Of a DNA stretch of 64,000 bases, positions 11,201-23,207 are shown piece by piece. The DNA comes from Pseudophaeomoniella oleicola (Eukaryota; Ascomycota; Eurotiomycetes; Phaeomoniellales; Phaeomoniellaceae), in the NCBI GenBank assembly GCA_003868215.1, contig QWDQ01000021.1, forward strand, positions 186,001 through 250,000. The letters run 5' to 3'. Position 1 is the stretch's first letter, and the number at the start of each line of letters is the position of its first letter. The translations under genes were made by a program, and so were the position numbers. The notes under the pieces were generated by a model. The model saw only the letters and a program-made list of their open reading frames with translations. It was not told the origin of the DNA and did no database searches.

Positions 11201-11532
11201 CAAAGAGCAGGTCAGGTACACCATCGACGAAAGCATCATGGAACCCTCAGAACCGCCAGCAAATCCTCCGCCTCGCGAACAAGGTACAAGCGAACATCCA
11301 CGACCATGCTAGGGAACTGAAGATGCGCCTGTCCAGGCAAGGTGCGCTCGGTCAGATGATAGAGTTCGTCATGGATGGAGCTGGATACCCCAGGGACGAT
11401 CCGGAAGGCATCACAGCGAAACTGGAACAGTGGCTGGGGACCGCGGAGATCGAAGAGGCGTTGCTCGACATGAAGGAGAGTTGGGAAGAGGGCTTGGAAA
11501 GATTATTTTGCACGAAGGTCGTCAAAGAGTGA
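8297..11532 (+). CDS. MDM20: NatB N-terminal acetyltransferase auxiliary subunit (Naa25/Mdm20)
   Basis: Seven exons (8297-8422, 8475-8750, 8821-9006, 9052-9404, 9454-10472, 10524-10630, 10678-11532) encode 973 residues, the usual size for the ribosome-associated, non-catalytic NatB subunit. NatB acetylates nascent chains starting Met-Asp, Met-Glu, Met-Asn or Met-Gln; loss in yeast disturbs actin and mitochondrial inheritance. The N-terminus MSTTTQRRLKPIQDHIDNGN, then WKQALQLCEKYQKKGEKSEA, is the first TPR-like helix pair of the family. Further TPR-like repeats follow, for example FPTERQYEFWVIFMCYRI, and the central signature MSRHAYKAYLQLL is near residue 340. The C-terminal third is helical. 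The fifth intron (10473-10523) uses a GTCAGT donor; splicing there gives WKEYTVPSADQRLF and bypasses a stop that would otherwise end the frame at 10480. All junctions preserve frame. Confidence 0.88.
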
Positions 11533-12377
11533 AAGAGAGTTTTTTCAATCAAGACCGAGAAGGAGAAGGAGATATGCCCGGTTTATTTTTTGCTTCCCAA
11601 TAGATGCTGTAAGAATTGTGTAGAGTAATATCAAATCAGAGTTCGTTAAAGGAGGTCGTGGTGTTTTTCAAGCAAAGAGCAAAACTTACCCTAGCTACAT
11701 AGATAAGTTACCTTTCTCTAACCTGACCTGATTATTGATTACCTCACCGTCGGTACATGGTAGAGGGAATGCCTTCCTATACACTTAGAGCATATATACC
11801 TACGAGCAAGTTTGGAAGAAGATAAGACGTGTGGCTGTCCCTGCCGTTTCTTTTCAAAAAAAAAAAAGAGAAGAAGAATCATCTCTCACTAATGGCAAAA
11901 GAGAGACGCGCAGCAGAGTACCATTACAGTGTGAACCAAGGACAATGGAGAAAGAGGCATTGGTGAAAGAGTAACACACGTACGTTACATTAGTACGTAC
12001 CTAGGATTGGCTACCTTAGATACCTAGGTATCTACTGTACCTAGTAATCAAATAAATCTCATAGCGAAATTTTACATGCCCTTGCGCCCCCCGCCTCCAG
12101 ATGAAAGCCATATTGCAAAGGTTGAAGGTACAGTGTGAATTTTGGAAGCTCGATTCCTAAAAGGACAGCGTTCAATCCGCTCCAGCTCCCCGTTTTCCTT
12201 CTTTCTTGCACCCTTTTCCCCTTTTCCAATGTCTGGTTTTCAGTGCATATGAAAGACTGTAGGTTGGGTAATTTTAGGTATGTCGCAATGCTTTAGAAGC
12301 GACGGTGAAGCCGGATGTGGGATGTTTTTGTACAATTTCCTTTCATAGCTGACTTGGATATTGTAGCGGCTTCTGGT
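11533..12377. other. convergent spacer NAA25 / PUP3 with palindromic TACCTAGGTA
   Basis: 845 bases between converging 3' ends. It contains an adenine tract near 11858-11868, a string of TACGTA-type words at 11985-12000, and the 10-base palindrome TACCTAGGTA at 12021-12030, which recurs elsewhere in the window. A CT-rich stretch lies at 12180-12230. No gene seen. Confidence 0.5.
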
Positions 12378-13177
12378 CTAATCTTGTCGACCCTTGAGTA
12401 ATCTCTTAGTGACCTTGTCTTTCTCTATTATGTAGACGTGTGCACCCCAGCCGGAAAGGGCGTCTCGATCGACAGCGTTGAGGAGGGCTTGGGAAACGGT
12501 CTCGAAGAGATCTTCCGGACCCTGGATTTGATGGCACATGTTAGTGACAGAGGTTCTGGGAGAATATAGACAACGAGGGACGCAGAGAAAAAAGGCGCCC
12601 AAGGAATAGATCATGACAGGATGAAGATGGAGCGTACCAGATCAGGTTCCCATAGCCCTTCACAAGTACCGAACAATTGGTCACTTGCTGTACCGCCCAC
12701 GATAAAATCCTTAGCAAAATCGATACAACCAATGCTGTCAAATCCGCAGATGAAAGGCTTTCCAGTCTTGTGGTTTATACCCGCTAATACTGGGCTGACA
12801 AAGTATGGGCCGAATCTCTTTTCATACAAACTGCTGCTGACAAGGTTTGCTAACGTCTCAGGCGCGATGTTGCGCTCTTCTCGTAGCCGGTACATGTTCA
12901 CTTTGTAGCGGAAAAGTTCGCTGACGGTGGTCACATCGGTCGCAAGGCCAGTCAGACCGAGATATAGAGATGGAGCGTAGTTGAAAATTTTAGGGAAGTT
13001 ATTTGAGACGGTCAGGGCTTGTAGACCTAATCGGAGATCGCAGGCAATGGCGACGCAGTCTTTGCCCACCATTGCGACGAGGGCGCCGCCGTTGATATCG
13101 AAAGGTGATGACTGGAGCAAACATTGTTAGGTGACCAAGGCCTCGTGTGAAACAGATGGCTTTGGTCCACTTACCAT
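12378..13177 (-). CDS. PUP3: 20S proteasome subunit beta type-3 (Pup3/PSMB3-like)
   Basis: This is a non-catalytic beta subunit of the 20S core. Exons 13177-13175, 13111-12638 and 12521-12378 encode 206 residues (yeast Pup3 has 205). After the initiator Met the protein reads [20 protein letters not shown] and continues [51 protein letters not shown] and [20 protein letters not shown], all diagnostic for beta3. Exon 1 is the ATG alone: it is followed at once by a 63-base GTAAGT...CTCCAG intron (13112-13174) with a CACCTAAC branch. The second intron, 12522-12637, is 116 bases and gives [13 protein letters not shown], matching the family. Identification is very secure; the one-codon first exon is inferred from perfect signals and the conserved N-terminus. 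Confidence 0.93.
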
Positions 13178-14017
13178 GATGATGTATGATGATGGAGGAG
13201 GAAAGACGGAGTCGTTTGGAGGTCAAGACGTGGAGCGGTCTTTTCAAGCTGTTGATCGGTGCGAACAGCCTACAGATGATCAGGTGGATTTCGACGGAGA
13301 GATTATGCGACAAAGGTGAAGGTGATGTGAGTGCTGGTTGCGTTGAACGTAGGATGCAGCTGTGAGGTGGTACAGCGGATGAATCTAGGTTGACATTGAC
13401 CGCGTCAAGCTCCGACAGCTCCATATTTCACTACGGAAAGCTCAGGCCAATCATCTTCAGCCGCCCTCATCATTTCAACGATGCCTACTAAATTATATGC
13501 ATAATACTCTTTACACGAAGCAGTTCATAGCAGCTCATATACGTACATTTGAGTAAACTCCTTCATGTTCTGTCTGATATGAGATAGTAGCCCAGCTCTT
13601 GTTCACTAAACCATGCATTATTAGTTCCCCAGTCGCAGGCTCTGATCGCAGCGAGCCATCGTCGTGTATCGGTGGTAACAAGGAGCCGTTTGTCTACAGA
13701 GCATATCATTGCTGAGCCTTCTTCTAATACTAGAGTCGACCGCCTTTTTGGACATCTTGTTTAGGTACCCAAATGGTGAACTAAGCAACTGTAATGCTCG
13801 TCTTCGAATGAATATCTTTATGCGAGGACGCAGGTTTCTCATATATTATATGTCCATATCGGCGACCCATAGCTGCCTTGGTGGCCCTTGTATCAACCGT
13901 GGCGGCGCTGCTGACTTCTTTTGATAACCAAATTTCCCGTTGTGATTGTAAACTTCACGGTGCTTCAAGTTTGAACTATGATTTTACTATTTACACGATC
14001 ATTGTGGAACCACAAAA
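13178..14017. other. intergenic PUP3 / deacetylase
   Basis: 840 bases containing the PUP3 promoter and leader (a TGATGATG-rich stretch lies directly before the ATG on the minus strand) and the 3' end of the deacetylase gene. No further gene recognised. Confidence 0.4.
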
Positions 14018-15241
14018 TCAACACATATGTCCTGGCCGGTAGGGGAATGTGCTCTTGAAATGTTGCGCGATTTCCTGCCTGGTAGCAACCCAAACGCCCT
14101 CTTTTTCAGAGATGTACTTCATGAAACTCCGCAAGGCTTCTGATCGACCTGGCTTACCGACTGAGAGACCTTGTCAGCACATCATGTGCTGGACTGCAAG
14201 ATACTGATGAACTCACCGATTCTGGAATGCATAGGTATATTCATCATCTTTCCACCTTCGCGATATAACATGTCGAACGACGCCTTCAGGTAATCCTCAT
14301 ACATCGTGCTTCCAACAAAACCTGGGCTCATATGGAATTTGCCGTCTGCGAATCTCTGTCAAACTCGGCTTTCCTATGCGGTAACATCTTGGAAGCCTTA
14401 CCATTGGTGTCATACGCATACGGAATGATGAGCATGCCCTTCTTCTCGCTATCCGGAAGATCCTTTTCAGCAGGAAGGTCAATCCAGTATGGAAGATCAT
14501 CGTTGTATGCTTCAGAGCACCACGACATCTCATGGCCGAGCTCCTTCCACGCCACGGGGAAGAGACCCTTCGTATTTGGTGTACCACGTCCGTAGTATGC
14601 TCCTGAAGGCATTTTTCCTGTGACTTCTTCCAAGACCGTGAGGTTCTTCTTGATATACTCTTTGTCTTGCTCGAGATCATAGTCCCAGATGTCGAGCCAA
14701 CGGAGACCGTGAGCCGCGATCTCGTGGCCATCGCGGACCACCGCTTTGGCGAATGTTGGGTTGACCTGCATAGCTTGTGCAACCGCATACGTGGTCCACT
14801 TGTACCCGAACTCCTTGAACAGACGCAAGAGACGCCAACCACCTGATCTGCTTCCGTACTCATACTCTGATTCTGCATTGACGTACCGAGCACCTGTGCA
14901 TAGGATCATCAACCACAACGAACTCGTGATGATCTACTTTATTCTACCAGCTGGCATAGCATGAGCTCTTACCTTCCTTATACCCCCCCGACGCACCCTT
15001 TTCCCATAGGTACGGCTCCGAATGCTTATCGCCGTTGAGTATAGTTCTCTCAGCCCCTTCTCTGCAAGATCGACATTAGTCACGTGGAGCTGTGTGCACT
15101 GCCAAACTGCCAAACGCACTCATAATTCAGTACAAACGACACAGCGATCCTCGCTCCATTGGGCCATTGAGGATCTGGGGGATTTTCTCCATACCCCTCC
15201 AGATCTCTGGGAATGTCGTATTCCGGTGCTACCACAACCAT
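14018..15241 (-). CDS. polysaccharide deacetylase / PuuE allantoinase-like protein
   Basis: Five exons (15241-15120, 15061-14973, 14893-14402, 14345-14217, 14160-14018) encode 324 residues. The pattern fits the PuuE-type branch of the NodB/carbohydrate esterase 4 superfamily, whose members include metal-independent allantoinases and proteins annotated as chitin deacetylases. N-terminal blocks are PRDLEGYGENPPDPQWPNGA and VSFVLNYEEGAERTIL, followed by ARYVNAESEYEYGSRSG. The middle carries HEIAAHGLRWLDIWDYD and GWYTGR-like GAYYGRGTPNTKGLF. The end is PMHSRIVGKPGRSEALRSFM and VWVATRQEIAQHF. No signal peptide is seen, so cytosolic action on a small cyclic amide or imide substrate is more likely than cell-wall chitin. 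Introns are 15062-15119, 14894-14972, 14346-14401 and 14161-14216. The substrate is not determinable from sequence. Confidence 0.83.
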
Positions 15242-16507
15242 GCCGACCAAGTTCCACTTACTGTATATACAGAGTGGATGAAAAAATTATCCGCCAAGGC
15301 GCGAATATTACTCTCACATGTTGTCCATTGTCGAGTTTCTGGGTTTCATATATACTTGGAGGTTGATGACTCTTTCGGAAGAGCCGATTTGACAGAATAG
15401 ATTGTCACTGGAGGCCCGTTCGGAACGATAAGGCGAGCGAGTCGAACCTATCCTAACAAGGTATTTTCGGACCGGCGAATCCGCGTATCTCCGACGATTT
15501 GGTCCAGAAATACTACGTAGGACGTAAAAGATCAAGCATTCAACACGTGATGCGGCAAGGTCAAACATGGATACTCAGGTGATGATGGTAATGTATGTAT
15601 TCGTCGCGATTGTGATGGATTTTGATCGATTGTACCCATATTGGCCTTCTCATCAGCAGCTTGAGTTTGCTGTTAGTGGCCCAAAGGTTGTACCAATCAT
15701 TCGGGATGCATGGCTGGTCATCAAAAGCTTTTGAGCTCAACAACACGCACTTCAATCTTCTGATGGTCCATGGGCCACCGCTGCGGCTGAGCAGTTAGTT
15801 GCGACTGGAGATCCAATGAACCTTTGAGCAATGAGAGAAGTGGGTTCAGAGTTCAACTTGCTTCTGCAGCTTCACTGTGGATAGGGACGGGATGTTGGAT
15901 CTAGAAGTGGCAGGCTGTATGCTGCATCATGACTTAATGGTGCACTGGCTGCTTACAGTGATGACTCCTGTGGGCGCCGATCAAGGCTCACGGGAGCTTG
16001 GCTATTGTATTGCTGGCGGAGCAAGCAGTAGAGGATCTGCGGGTAGGGAGAGAAGATCAAGGGACCCTTCACCAAGGATAGGTGAAGTCTCGCAATGCTT
16101 GAAGCATATCTTCAGGTAATCCGTAGCCAGCAGCCTAGCACATCCGGCCCAGTACCTGACAACTTACGTTCCCTCCCATCAACCCCGTCCGCGTCCCTTA
16201 CCGTTTAACACAATATAACATCTCGGAGCCCAAGCCCATTCAACAATCTTCCAAAACGATCGTGGTGTCCCAGTTGGATGGACTGAATGCCTCACGAGTG
16301 ACGACCATAAGGGTGGTGGGCCTTTAACCCCAAGCACTTTGGAAGATTACCCTCACGAAGAAAAACTTCTGTCAGCCCCCTTTATCTCTACTTGTGAGAA
16401 TATTCGTAACAGTAGGCCTCATGACGATAAGGTCTACTATGAGCTTTTTGCCGACTTTTCTTTCCCTCTGGAATGCGATGGTTGGGGATCGGGGGGAGAG
16501 GGAGAAA

Positions 16508-16537
16508 TAGTAGTAGTAGTAGTAGTAGTAGTAGTAG
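16508..16537. repeat. (TAG)10 microsatellite
   Basis: Ten perfect TAG units in non-coding DNA; likely length-polymorphic. Confidence 0.95.
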
Positions 16538-16747
16538 CAACAAGCTAAGGTCGTTTCTTGGCGCAAGCCTCTAGAACGATGACGAGCATAAACACCCTAA
16601 GAGTAATAGCTCCCCATACTCAGCATGATTCTTTCCAACACCGTCACGAGCAATGGGTTCTTAGATGAGGTGGCCTTTTTTTCTCTTCTGGACCACCTTC
16701 AATGAGGGAAAGTTGCCTTACAAAGCGGTGGCGAAACCCTCCAGATT

Positions 16748-16779
16748 CGGCGGCAGATTTCCCTGCAACCCCCGTTGAG
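16748..16779. repeat. dispersed 32-base block, copy A
   Basis: Starts CGGCGGCAGATTTCCCTGCA and ends CGTTGAG; matches 28 of 32 bases of 24112-24143 by eye. Both copies keep a possible CAAC-4-GTTG stem with a changed loop. Probably the remnant of a dispersed non-coding element; family unknown. Confidence 0.5.
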
Positions 16780-17062
16780 CTGTAGTCTGTAAGGAAGAAT
16801 ATATTTTTTAGAAGCTTGCTGTGGCCTTGAACATCGCCCATGTGTTACTTTGATCCTGACATCCTGGCTACTAGTAGCTTCAACTGCCCTACTTTGATAG
16901 ACCACACTAGAGCAAGAACCATATTTAAGTATCCGATGGACAAGAGATCTCGAAGTCATATGTGAACAGAGCCGGTAACTACAGACTGACCTGAAGCCGT
17001 AGCACCTAGACGGAGTCGACCCCGACCTCTGCTGACATAATCTTAACTTACTGTACGATCGT

Positions 17063-17090
17063 ACAATACACAATACACAATACACAATAC
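17063..17090. repeat. 7-base tandem repeat (ACAATAC)4
   Basis: Four perfect copies of a seven-base unit, about 190 bases before the start of the spindle-pole gene. Confidence 0.9.
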
Positions 17091-17280
17091 CTTAGTCTCA
17101 ATTGACTTTGGCGCGATACCCGCTTTAGGAAACAAATAAACAGCTGCCATCTTGAAGTCGACAATAACTTTCAAACAATCTCGTACATCATACGTACCCT
17201 TTCATATATTATTGGCGTCCATTACAACTGGGATGAGCTAACAGGGATACTTTTGTATTGCGAAATAGATATCTGTCACC

Positions 17281-20200
17281 ATGACAGATATTCAGGATTC
17301 CAGCAGCCGTGCTCGGCTCATTCGTCAGATGGCCCGAAATTCATCGCGAAGAACGAACTCGACTACTTCATCCATAAACAGCCACGCGTCAGCCCACAGT
17401 GCAGCGCATTCAGACTTTGACCCGGAGAACGAAGCGATCATGTCAACTCAACAATTTGAAAAATCGCCCGTTTTGCAACCCCTCCAAGGCAAGCAATATC
17501 TACGACCAGAACCTGCCTACTCGTTCGACAAAGAAGCTCTACGACGTATATTACCTGAGTCGGATGACGGCCTATCCCAGAGTGAAGATGAGAGTATTGA
17601 GATTGGAAGAGGCTATCGAAGATCAGATCGCATTGCTGAAGACTCTCGGAACGATGATAGTATGTCTACGCCGCCTCTGTCAGCTCTCAAAGACTCGAGA
17701 AAGCGCCAGAGTTCTCGAGATCTCCGCAAAGATGCCCAAGTGCGGCTTGCAAGCATAATGTCTCACAAAGAGAACGTCGACCCTATTGAAAACGCGCCAA
17801 ACAGCAGAACATCAAGACCACATATTGAAAAGAGGATTAGAAAGACTTTGGGTGAAATGCATACAAAGGCTACCGAGACCTATGACGGCTCTCTAATCGC
17901 AGACGAACGCCCGCCAACGGTAACCTTCACGACAAAGAACACTCGTTTCGGTAGCGGCACCTATCCAAATGCGAAGGAAACCACGGGAAAAGACGATTTG
18001 CGACAGCATGTTAATGCTACCGAAACCGTGACCGTAGACGATAACCAGTCTTACATGCTGCCTGATCTGCCAAATTTGTCGGAACTTGTGTCGGGGATTT
18101 ACCAGGACGGTACACCGGTTTTTGCACGTACTGGATCAAACAAATCCCGATTTGGCGCGATCAAGAGAGCCAAGATGAACAAAGTCTCTGGCCATCGTCA
18201 GATCGAGGCCTTACCTATTCCCGACGATGAGAAGGCAATATTTGTGTCACTGAAACTCTTGCAAGATAAGGTTGCTGAGCTAGAAGTTGGGAAGGCTAAA
18301 GCAGAGCAGGAGCTCGAGGAGGTGAAGGCAGCTAATGCTCTGCTTCAACGAGAACAACGAGAAAAGAAACAGTATCGACGCAGTGACAGTGCCCTTGGGA
18401 CCAGTGATGAAGATGAAGGCCAAGTAACTGTCTCAAAGTACAAAAGTAAGTCTCGAATATCCTGTCGAAAGAATTTGGATCACTGACAACCACAGAGCTC
18501 GAACATGCTCATGCACTGCTGCAAGACAAGCTGAACTCAATTAGCCGTAAGGCCGCAGTGAATGATGTGGCAATTAAAAATTTAGCCAAAGAACGTGATG
18601 CCGCGACAGCTCAGCTTGGGGTCGCGTTTCTGTCAATAGAAGAGTTAAAGGCCGAGAAACAAGCTCTGACAGACGAGAACGAAAGCCTCAGAGCGCAGCT
18701 TGCACAAATATCCTCTTTCCTTCAGCACGGAATCTCTGAAAAGCATGCACATTCGGACAAGAGACATCTCAATTACGGAAGCACGTCGCTCAAAGTGCAT
18801 GAGCCTTCTCTCAGGGAGCCATCGGGTGCTGTAGTGTCGCCAGCAAAGGACAGACAGAAACGCGTTGTTGCCCAAGTCAACGACCAGCTGTCTAAAATCA
18901 GCGGAGAGCAAAACAACGATGCTCTGTTCTCTCTTGGTACTGCAGGCAATGGCGAGCGAAACGCTAAGCAAAGGAAAGGTGATCGACGCTCCCTTTCAAA
19001 AGCTAGAACGACGCGCGATGGGGCAACTGGACAATACTCTATGAGAGAGCGCGGCAATGAGACACTCCAACAGGTTGAGGATCGGGAGCCTGGGGGTGAC
19101 GCTGACATCAACCGAACCTATTTGAGCCTCGTAGAGCCTGACTATATTTCCCGTCTTCGCAGGATTGTTGAGGAGGCGCGGATCGCACGGAAGACGGGTA
19201 GGCAACAGACGGTTGAGGACGAAATAGCAGAAGCTACATCAAAATCGACGGGTGCTCGATCTGCATATGTTCCAGATCGCACGTTGCCCCGGAAATCTTC
19301 CATGAAAACAAAGGACTCGAATGCTGTCTCGCATGCCAAGATGACCAATACACGTGAGCGAGAGCCAACTACCACTCAGCTATCTCGAGGCCGACTTGAC
19401 AATGCAACGGAAATCGAGGATACCGCAGAATCAACACAGCAACGTGCCCCTGTGGATCGCATTAATTCGGAACCCACTGTGACTGGTGTATCGGCGATAT
19501 CCAACACTTCTAGACGTCGCTACCGTCCTGCTTTTGCAGATGAGAACATGACATCTGCCTTCATACTTCCAGACATTACGATCGCACGGACACACAACCG
19601 AACTGAGGCCACTAAGGGACACACTCGAGAGGACAGCCATGGAAACCCTACCCATGATGGCACCAATTGCATCGTCTGTCAACGTATACTCCAGGAGGCA
19701 CATCGAGCACGACCCGGAGCTGCCGATTCAGATGCGCCATCAAAGGAAACCGTATCTGTTTCCCGTCCGGTCCCTGCATCTAACCGTGTTCCCGCTCCGA
19801 CGGACTCGAATCCTGACCCTACTGTGCGACCATCTCAACCCCCCTCGCTTGCTCTCGCAATTGCCATCAAGACCCTCGAAGATGAACTGTCGCACATCAA
19901 GCTTGAACTTGACCGAGAACAGATGCGCTACAACAGCACTGACCCAAGTCTGTCTCGTCGCGAGCGCAAGCGAGTCGGATTGAAGATTCAGAAGTTGTTG
20001 AAGACCTGCGAACATAAGGCAGACCTCATCTATGCGCTCTATGATGTCTTGGAAGGTCAAAAGAAGAGTGGAACAGAGATGACACAAGATGAAGTTGAAG
20101 TTACTCTGATGAACTTGAAGGATGTGGTTGAGAGGAAGGGTACTAGCAATGCAAAAATTGATTTGGACATTGAGAGCGACGAAGGCAGTGACTTCAGCGA

Positions 20201-20315
20201 CGACGCAGAAGACGACCTACCAGAGGATGAGGAATGGAACGGTTTGCCAGAAAGTACGCATACCAACACACAGAATGTTGGTGGATTTGCAGCAGGCAGA
20301 GGGTTTGCTGTTTGA
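17281..20315 (+). CDS. spindle pole body protein with Cep57 microtubule-binding domain (Ppc89-like)
   Basis: Two exons (17281-18445, 18496-20315) joined across a 50-base intron encode 994 residues. The N-terminal third is Ser/Arg-rich and disordered, with CDK-like motifs (STPPLSAL). A coiled coil runs from about residue 325 to 365 (LKLLQDKVAELEVGKAKAEQ) and resumes after the intron to about residue 465. The C-terminal region ALAIAIKTLEDELSHIKLEL, then YNSTDPSLSRRERKRVGLKI and ADLIYALYDVLEGQK, matches the Cep57/Ppc89 centrosomal microtubule-binding domain. The tail is acidic (DIESDEGSDFSDDAEDDLPE). In fission yeast Ppc89 anchors components at the spindle pole body; a similar role is inferred. 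A CxxC pair (NCIVCQRILQEAHRA) near residue 780 precedes the domain and is common in filamentous-fungal homologues. The start is the first ATG after an upstream leader. Confidence 0.8.
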
Positions 20316-21324
20316 AAAGAAAATTGTCTTCCCCCTGATGGGGGTGTGTTAGCAAAGGTGTCTTGGGAGCTACAACACGTGCTGTCGTCGTTTAAGGGAT
20401 GGGTCTGTCTGTTATATGGCGTTTCTTGGGGTTGACAAAGGGGGTTATCCGTATCGATCGGGGCACTGAACTTGTGATTGTGTTGGTAGGTAGCATTATT
20501 ACTGTTTCTTTTTCTAAAGAAAACTTGCATTCGCTAAGTTGTCAAATGGTCACAATTTATGAGCTGATCCATGAAGATTCGAATAAACATGGATGATGGA
20601 TGACCGGCAGTTTCAATGTCGCGGAAAAAAGCTTCAATGCACATATGAGGCTGGCATTCCCTGCTTCAGGAACACAATTGAAATGCACTCGAGCTGTCAG
20701 ATGCTTTATGATTATGTCCTTTGCAGTCATAACTATTGCACAATAGAAGCTTGAAGTAATAGAGTCAATCAATCCGCTCCGGCCCCGAATTTACTGTACA
20801 CTTGTGTCATATCCGTCAAATTGTTAATTAATTATTGGGAATTCATTTTTTCGGTTTGAGCGACCTTCTCGTCCGAGGATGGTGTAAAATTATAAAATCT
20901 TGAATCATCTCTTCATTTCTCCATTATATATATTTTCCTATTATTTTTATTATAGCTATCTTTATTCCTCATTTACAGGATCTCAGCGTAGTATTTTGGC
21001 TCCTATATTTCTTAATACTTACACTTTCTCTCTCTCTCCTTTTACTTGGGGGGAGGTTCAGCCGACTGCGTCTCTCAGCTATAAAGCTGACGGGCTCGTG
21101 AACGGTTCAAGTCAAGTAGCGGCATAAATCTGGGTTGGGTAGCGACTCGAGGAAGGTTAACGATCCAAGGAAACTCCACAGACACCAGCATCAGGGGTTG
21201 ACTCAATCGACGAGTGTGACCAAAGCACCATAGACGTCCGTCTCAGTGGCAGCGACGATTGCAGCGATGACAGCGAGCTTCCGTCTCTGGAGGCGCTGTC
21301 ATCTAGGCCACTTGACCACAAATA
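20316..21324. other. intergenic, AT-rich core, with a possible coding relic
   Basis: 1 kb between the spindle-pole gene and the 3' end of a Zn2Cys6 gene. The part 20800-21050 is strongly AT-rich and low-complexity, unlike its surroundings. A short plus-strand frame at 21161-21351, with an acidic Ser/Asp-rich translation, is described as a finding. No intact gene seen. Confidence 0.45.
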
Positions 21325-22735
21325 TCAGCGCATTGTGGAGCGCTCCCCTTGACCACGACTGGTCCCACTGCACGTTGTATAAGCCCTGACTCTTTCACCC
21401 ACGTTGTTGGCTACGTCCTGCAATCGGTCGTTCTCAGTCCGCAACTTGGTATAAAGTTCTGGTGAGGAGTCTAGAGCCCCCAGGAGAATGATTTTCAGTA
21501 TTTGATGGAAGAGGCGTAAGAAAGACACTGAAATAGGCTCAAGACCACGAGGTCCAATCTCCGTCTGAACGAGATCAAGATCAGCGAGCCACGCTTCTAA
21601 AGAGTCCAGCAGAGCTGCTTTCTCGGATAGTAGTCGAAGAGCGATTCCTACCGATTTGACTTGCCACACTTTGCCGAGGAATTCAAGCGTCGACGCAGCG
21701 ATCCTCGTAAGCTCTGTCCGCATGTCGGGTGCAATCGTGCGAAGATCGCGAGATTCAACAGGCTGTTGATGAGACGAAATCAAACACTCAGACAACGTCG
21801 TCCCGCTTACATCGGCTGTTGTTGGCGGATCCGTAAATTTACATGGTGCAGCAAACATTTTGATGATGAAAACATCCAGGAAGGGTAGTTGGTCATGGTG
21901 TGCTGGCACCAATTTGTTCGCGGCAACAACCCCTGGCCTTGCCCGGTACTCGTGCATGATCCTGAGCCCTCGAATGATATGCTGGGCCATAGCAGGGTAA
22001 TTCTTCTGCACTTGCTCAATGCTGATGAAGATCTGACAGCAGAGTAATGCCGATTTCAACTCGTTGGTGCCCGGAGATGACAAATTAGACGCAAGAACCC
22101 CCAAAGCCATACTGTATTGCTGGATGCCATAGTGATAGCTCGGGGTCTGCTGCGCGACCGACGCTGGACCGTCTCCGGACGTCTCGAGAACCTCCCGGAG
22201 AGCTCTGAGAGACAAGACTGCGTGTCGTATAGGCGGATCAGTCAAGCTGGCTTGGAGGACTTGCCTGGCTTCTTCGCCACAGCCCAGCTTCACGTCAAAC
22301 AAGGTTTTGGTCGAGAAGCAGCGATTGAGAAGGTCGATGTCCTGAGGGGCGATTTCAATGAAGGTAGGCCGGATAGGTTGTAAACCAACGTCTGACTTGA
22401 TACCGCCAGCATGAGCGTTATTGATGGGTTGATTTGTGAAAAATCTGAAGGGGGACTCGTAGCCGTCGCAAGTACGTCCAGTGTTGACACATTTTTGGCA
22501 AAACGGCTTATTCTCGTCGCATTTGACCCTCCTAATTCTATTGCTGATTAAGCACAATCACTGCAGAGCTGACTTCCCGTCTAAATTCACAGTCTTGGGG
22601 TGTAGACCGGTGATGGAATCTGTTCGTTATGACTGACCTGCAGGTTGCGCAACCAGTTTTCACCTTGGTTCTACATTCAATGTTCCGTTTGCGAGCGACA
22701 ACGCTTCCGGCCATTGTTGGGTGGGGGTGGGACAT
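21325..22735 (-). CDS. Zn2Cys6 binuclear-cluster transcription factor
   Basis: Two exons (22735-22638, 22537-21325) encode 436 residues. The DNA-binding domain at residues 29-56 fits CX2CX6CX6CX2CX6C exactly and is split after the first two cysteines (CATCR) by a 100-base intron at 22538-22637; the second half reads RIRRVKCDENKPF then CQKCVNTGRTC. Downstream is the common fungal-specific region with DIDLLNRCF, RHAVLSLRAL and YSMALGVLASNLSS, the usual helical acidic activation or regulatory domain. A second ATG at residue 8 (MAGSVV) is an equally good start. The gene is divergent from a glutathione transferase, 415 bases away, so it may regulate that gene; this is an inference. The target is unknown. 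Confidence 0.85.
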
Positions 22736-23207
22736 TCACACTTGTCGTTCAACATCTTTCAGACGAGAGGAAGAATCGTAGCGAGCAAGAATCCGAGCGG
22801 ATGAATCAAACGATGCAGCATGATCCATCACTGGGACCATGAGGAAGACGAGTTGGACTCGCTCAGTGTCAAGCATGTTGATGAAGACTTGAGGCCCGAG
22901 GAGCGGGTGTTGGCGCTAGCTCGCATTGGGTAGAGAAAGCGAACCCACCAATCATACATGATGTTGGAAGGGCTTCGTCCTTCATCCAGCACAAGCCGAG
23001 GGGTGGCTGCGTTCTATATCCCCAGTTGTTTCTATAGAAGTGAAGGCATCCGGGTTCTGTAGATACCGTTAGCTCCTGCTCTCGGCGAGATGTCTTCGGC
23101 TTATATATAGAGAGCATGGCCCGGTCTCTCTCGAAATGAGTACTTAAACAATGTCGAGGCTCACAAATAACCCTGGATTCGCGTCGAAACTACTGTACAG
23201 CTCGAAA
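22736..23207. promoter_or_regulatory. divergent promoter of Zn2Cys6 gene and GST
   Basis: About 415-470 bases depending on which GST start is used. A TATATATA stretch at about 23102-23109, roughly 100 bases before the GST start, could be a TATA element. No operator assigned. Confidence 0.45.

Larger units (their letters stand above)
15242..17280. other. 2-kb divergent intergenic region
   Basis: Between the divergently read deacetylase and spindle-pole genes. It contains two simple repeats (listed separately) and a 32-base block at 16748-16779 that reappears near 24.1 kb. Open frames of 60-130 codons exist but lack family features or consistent composition. No gene supported. Confidence 0.4.

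Noticed and set aside
12999-13424. 141-codon minus-strand frame across the PUP3 start
   Set aside because: It runs through the PUP3 leader and intron in another frame; the PUP3 exon frame is the conserved one.
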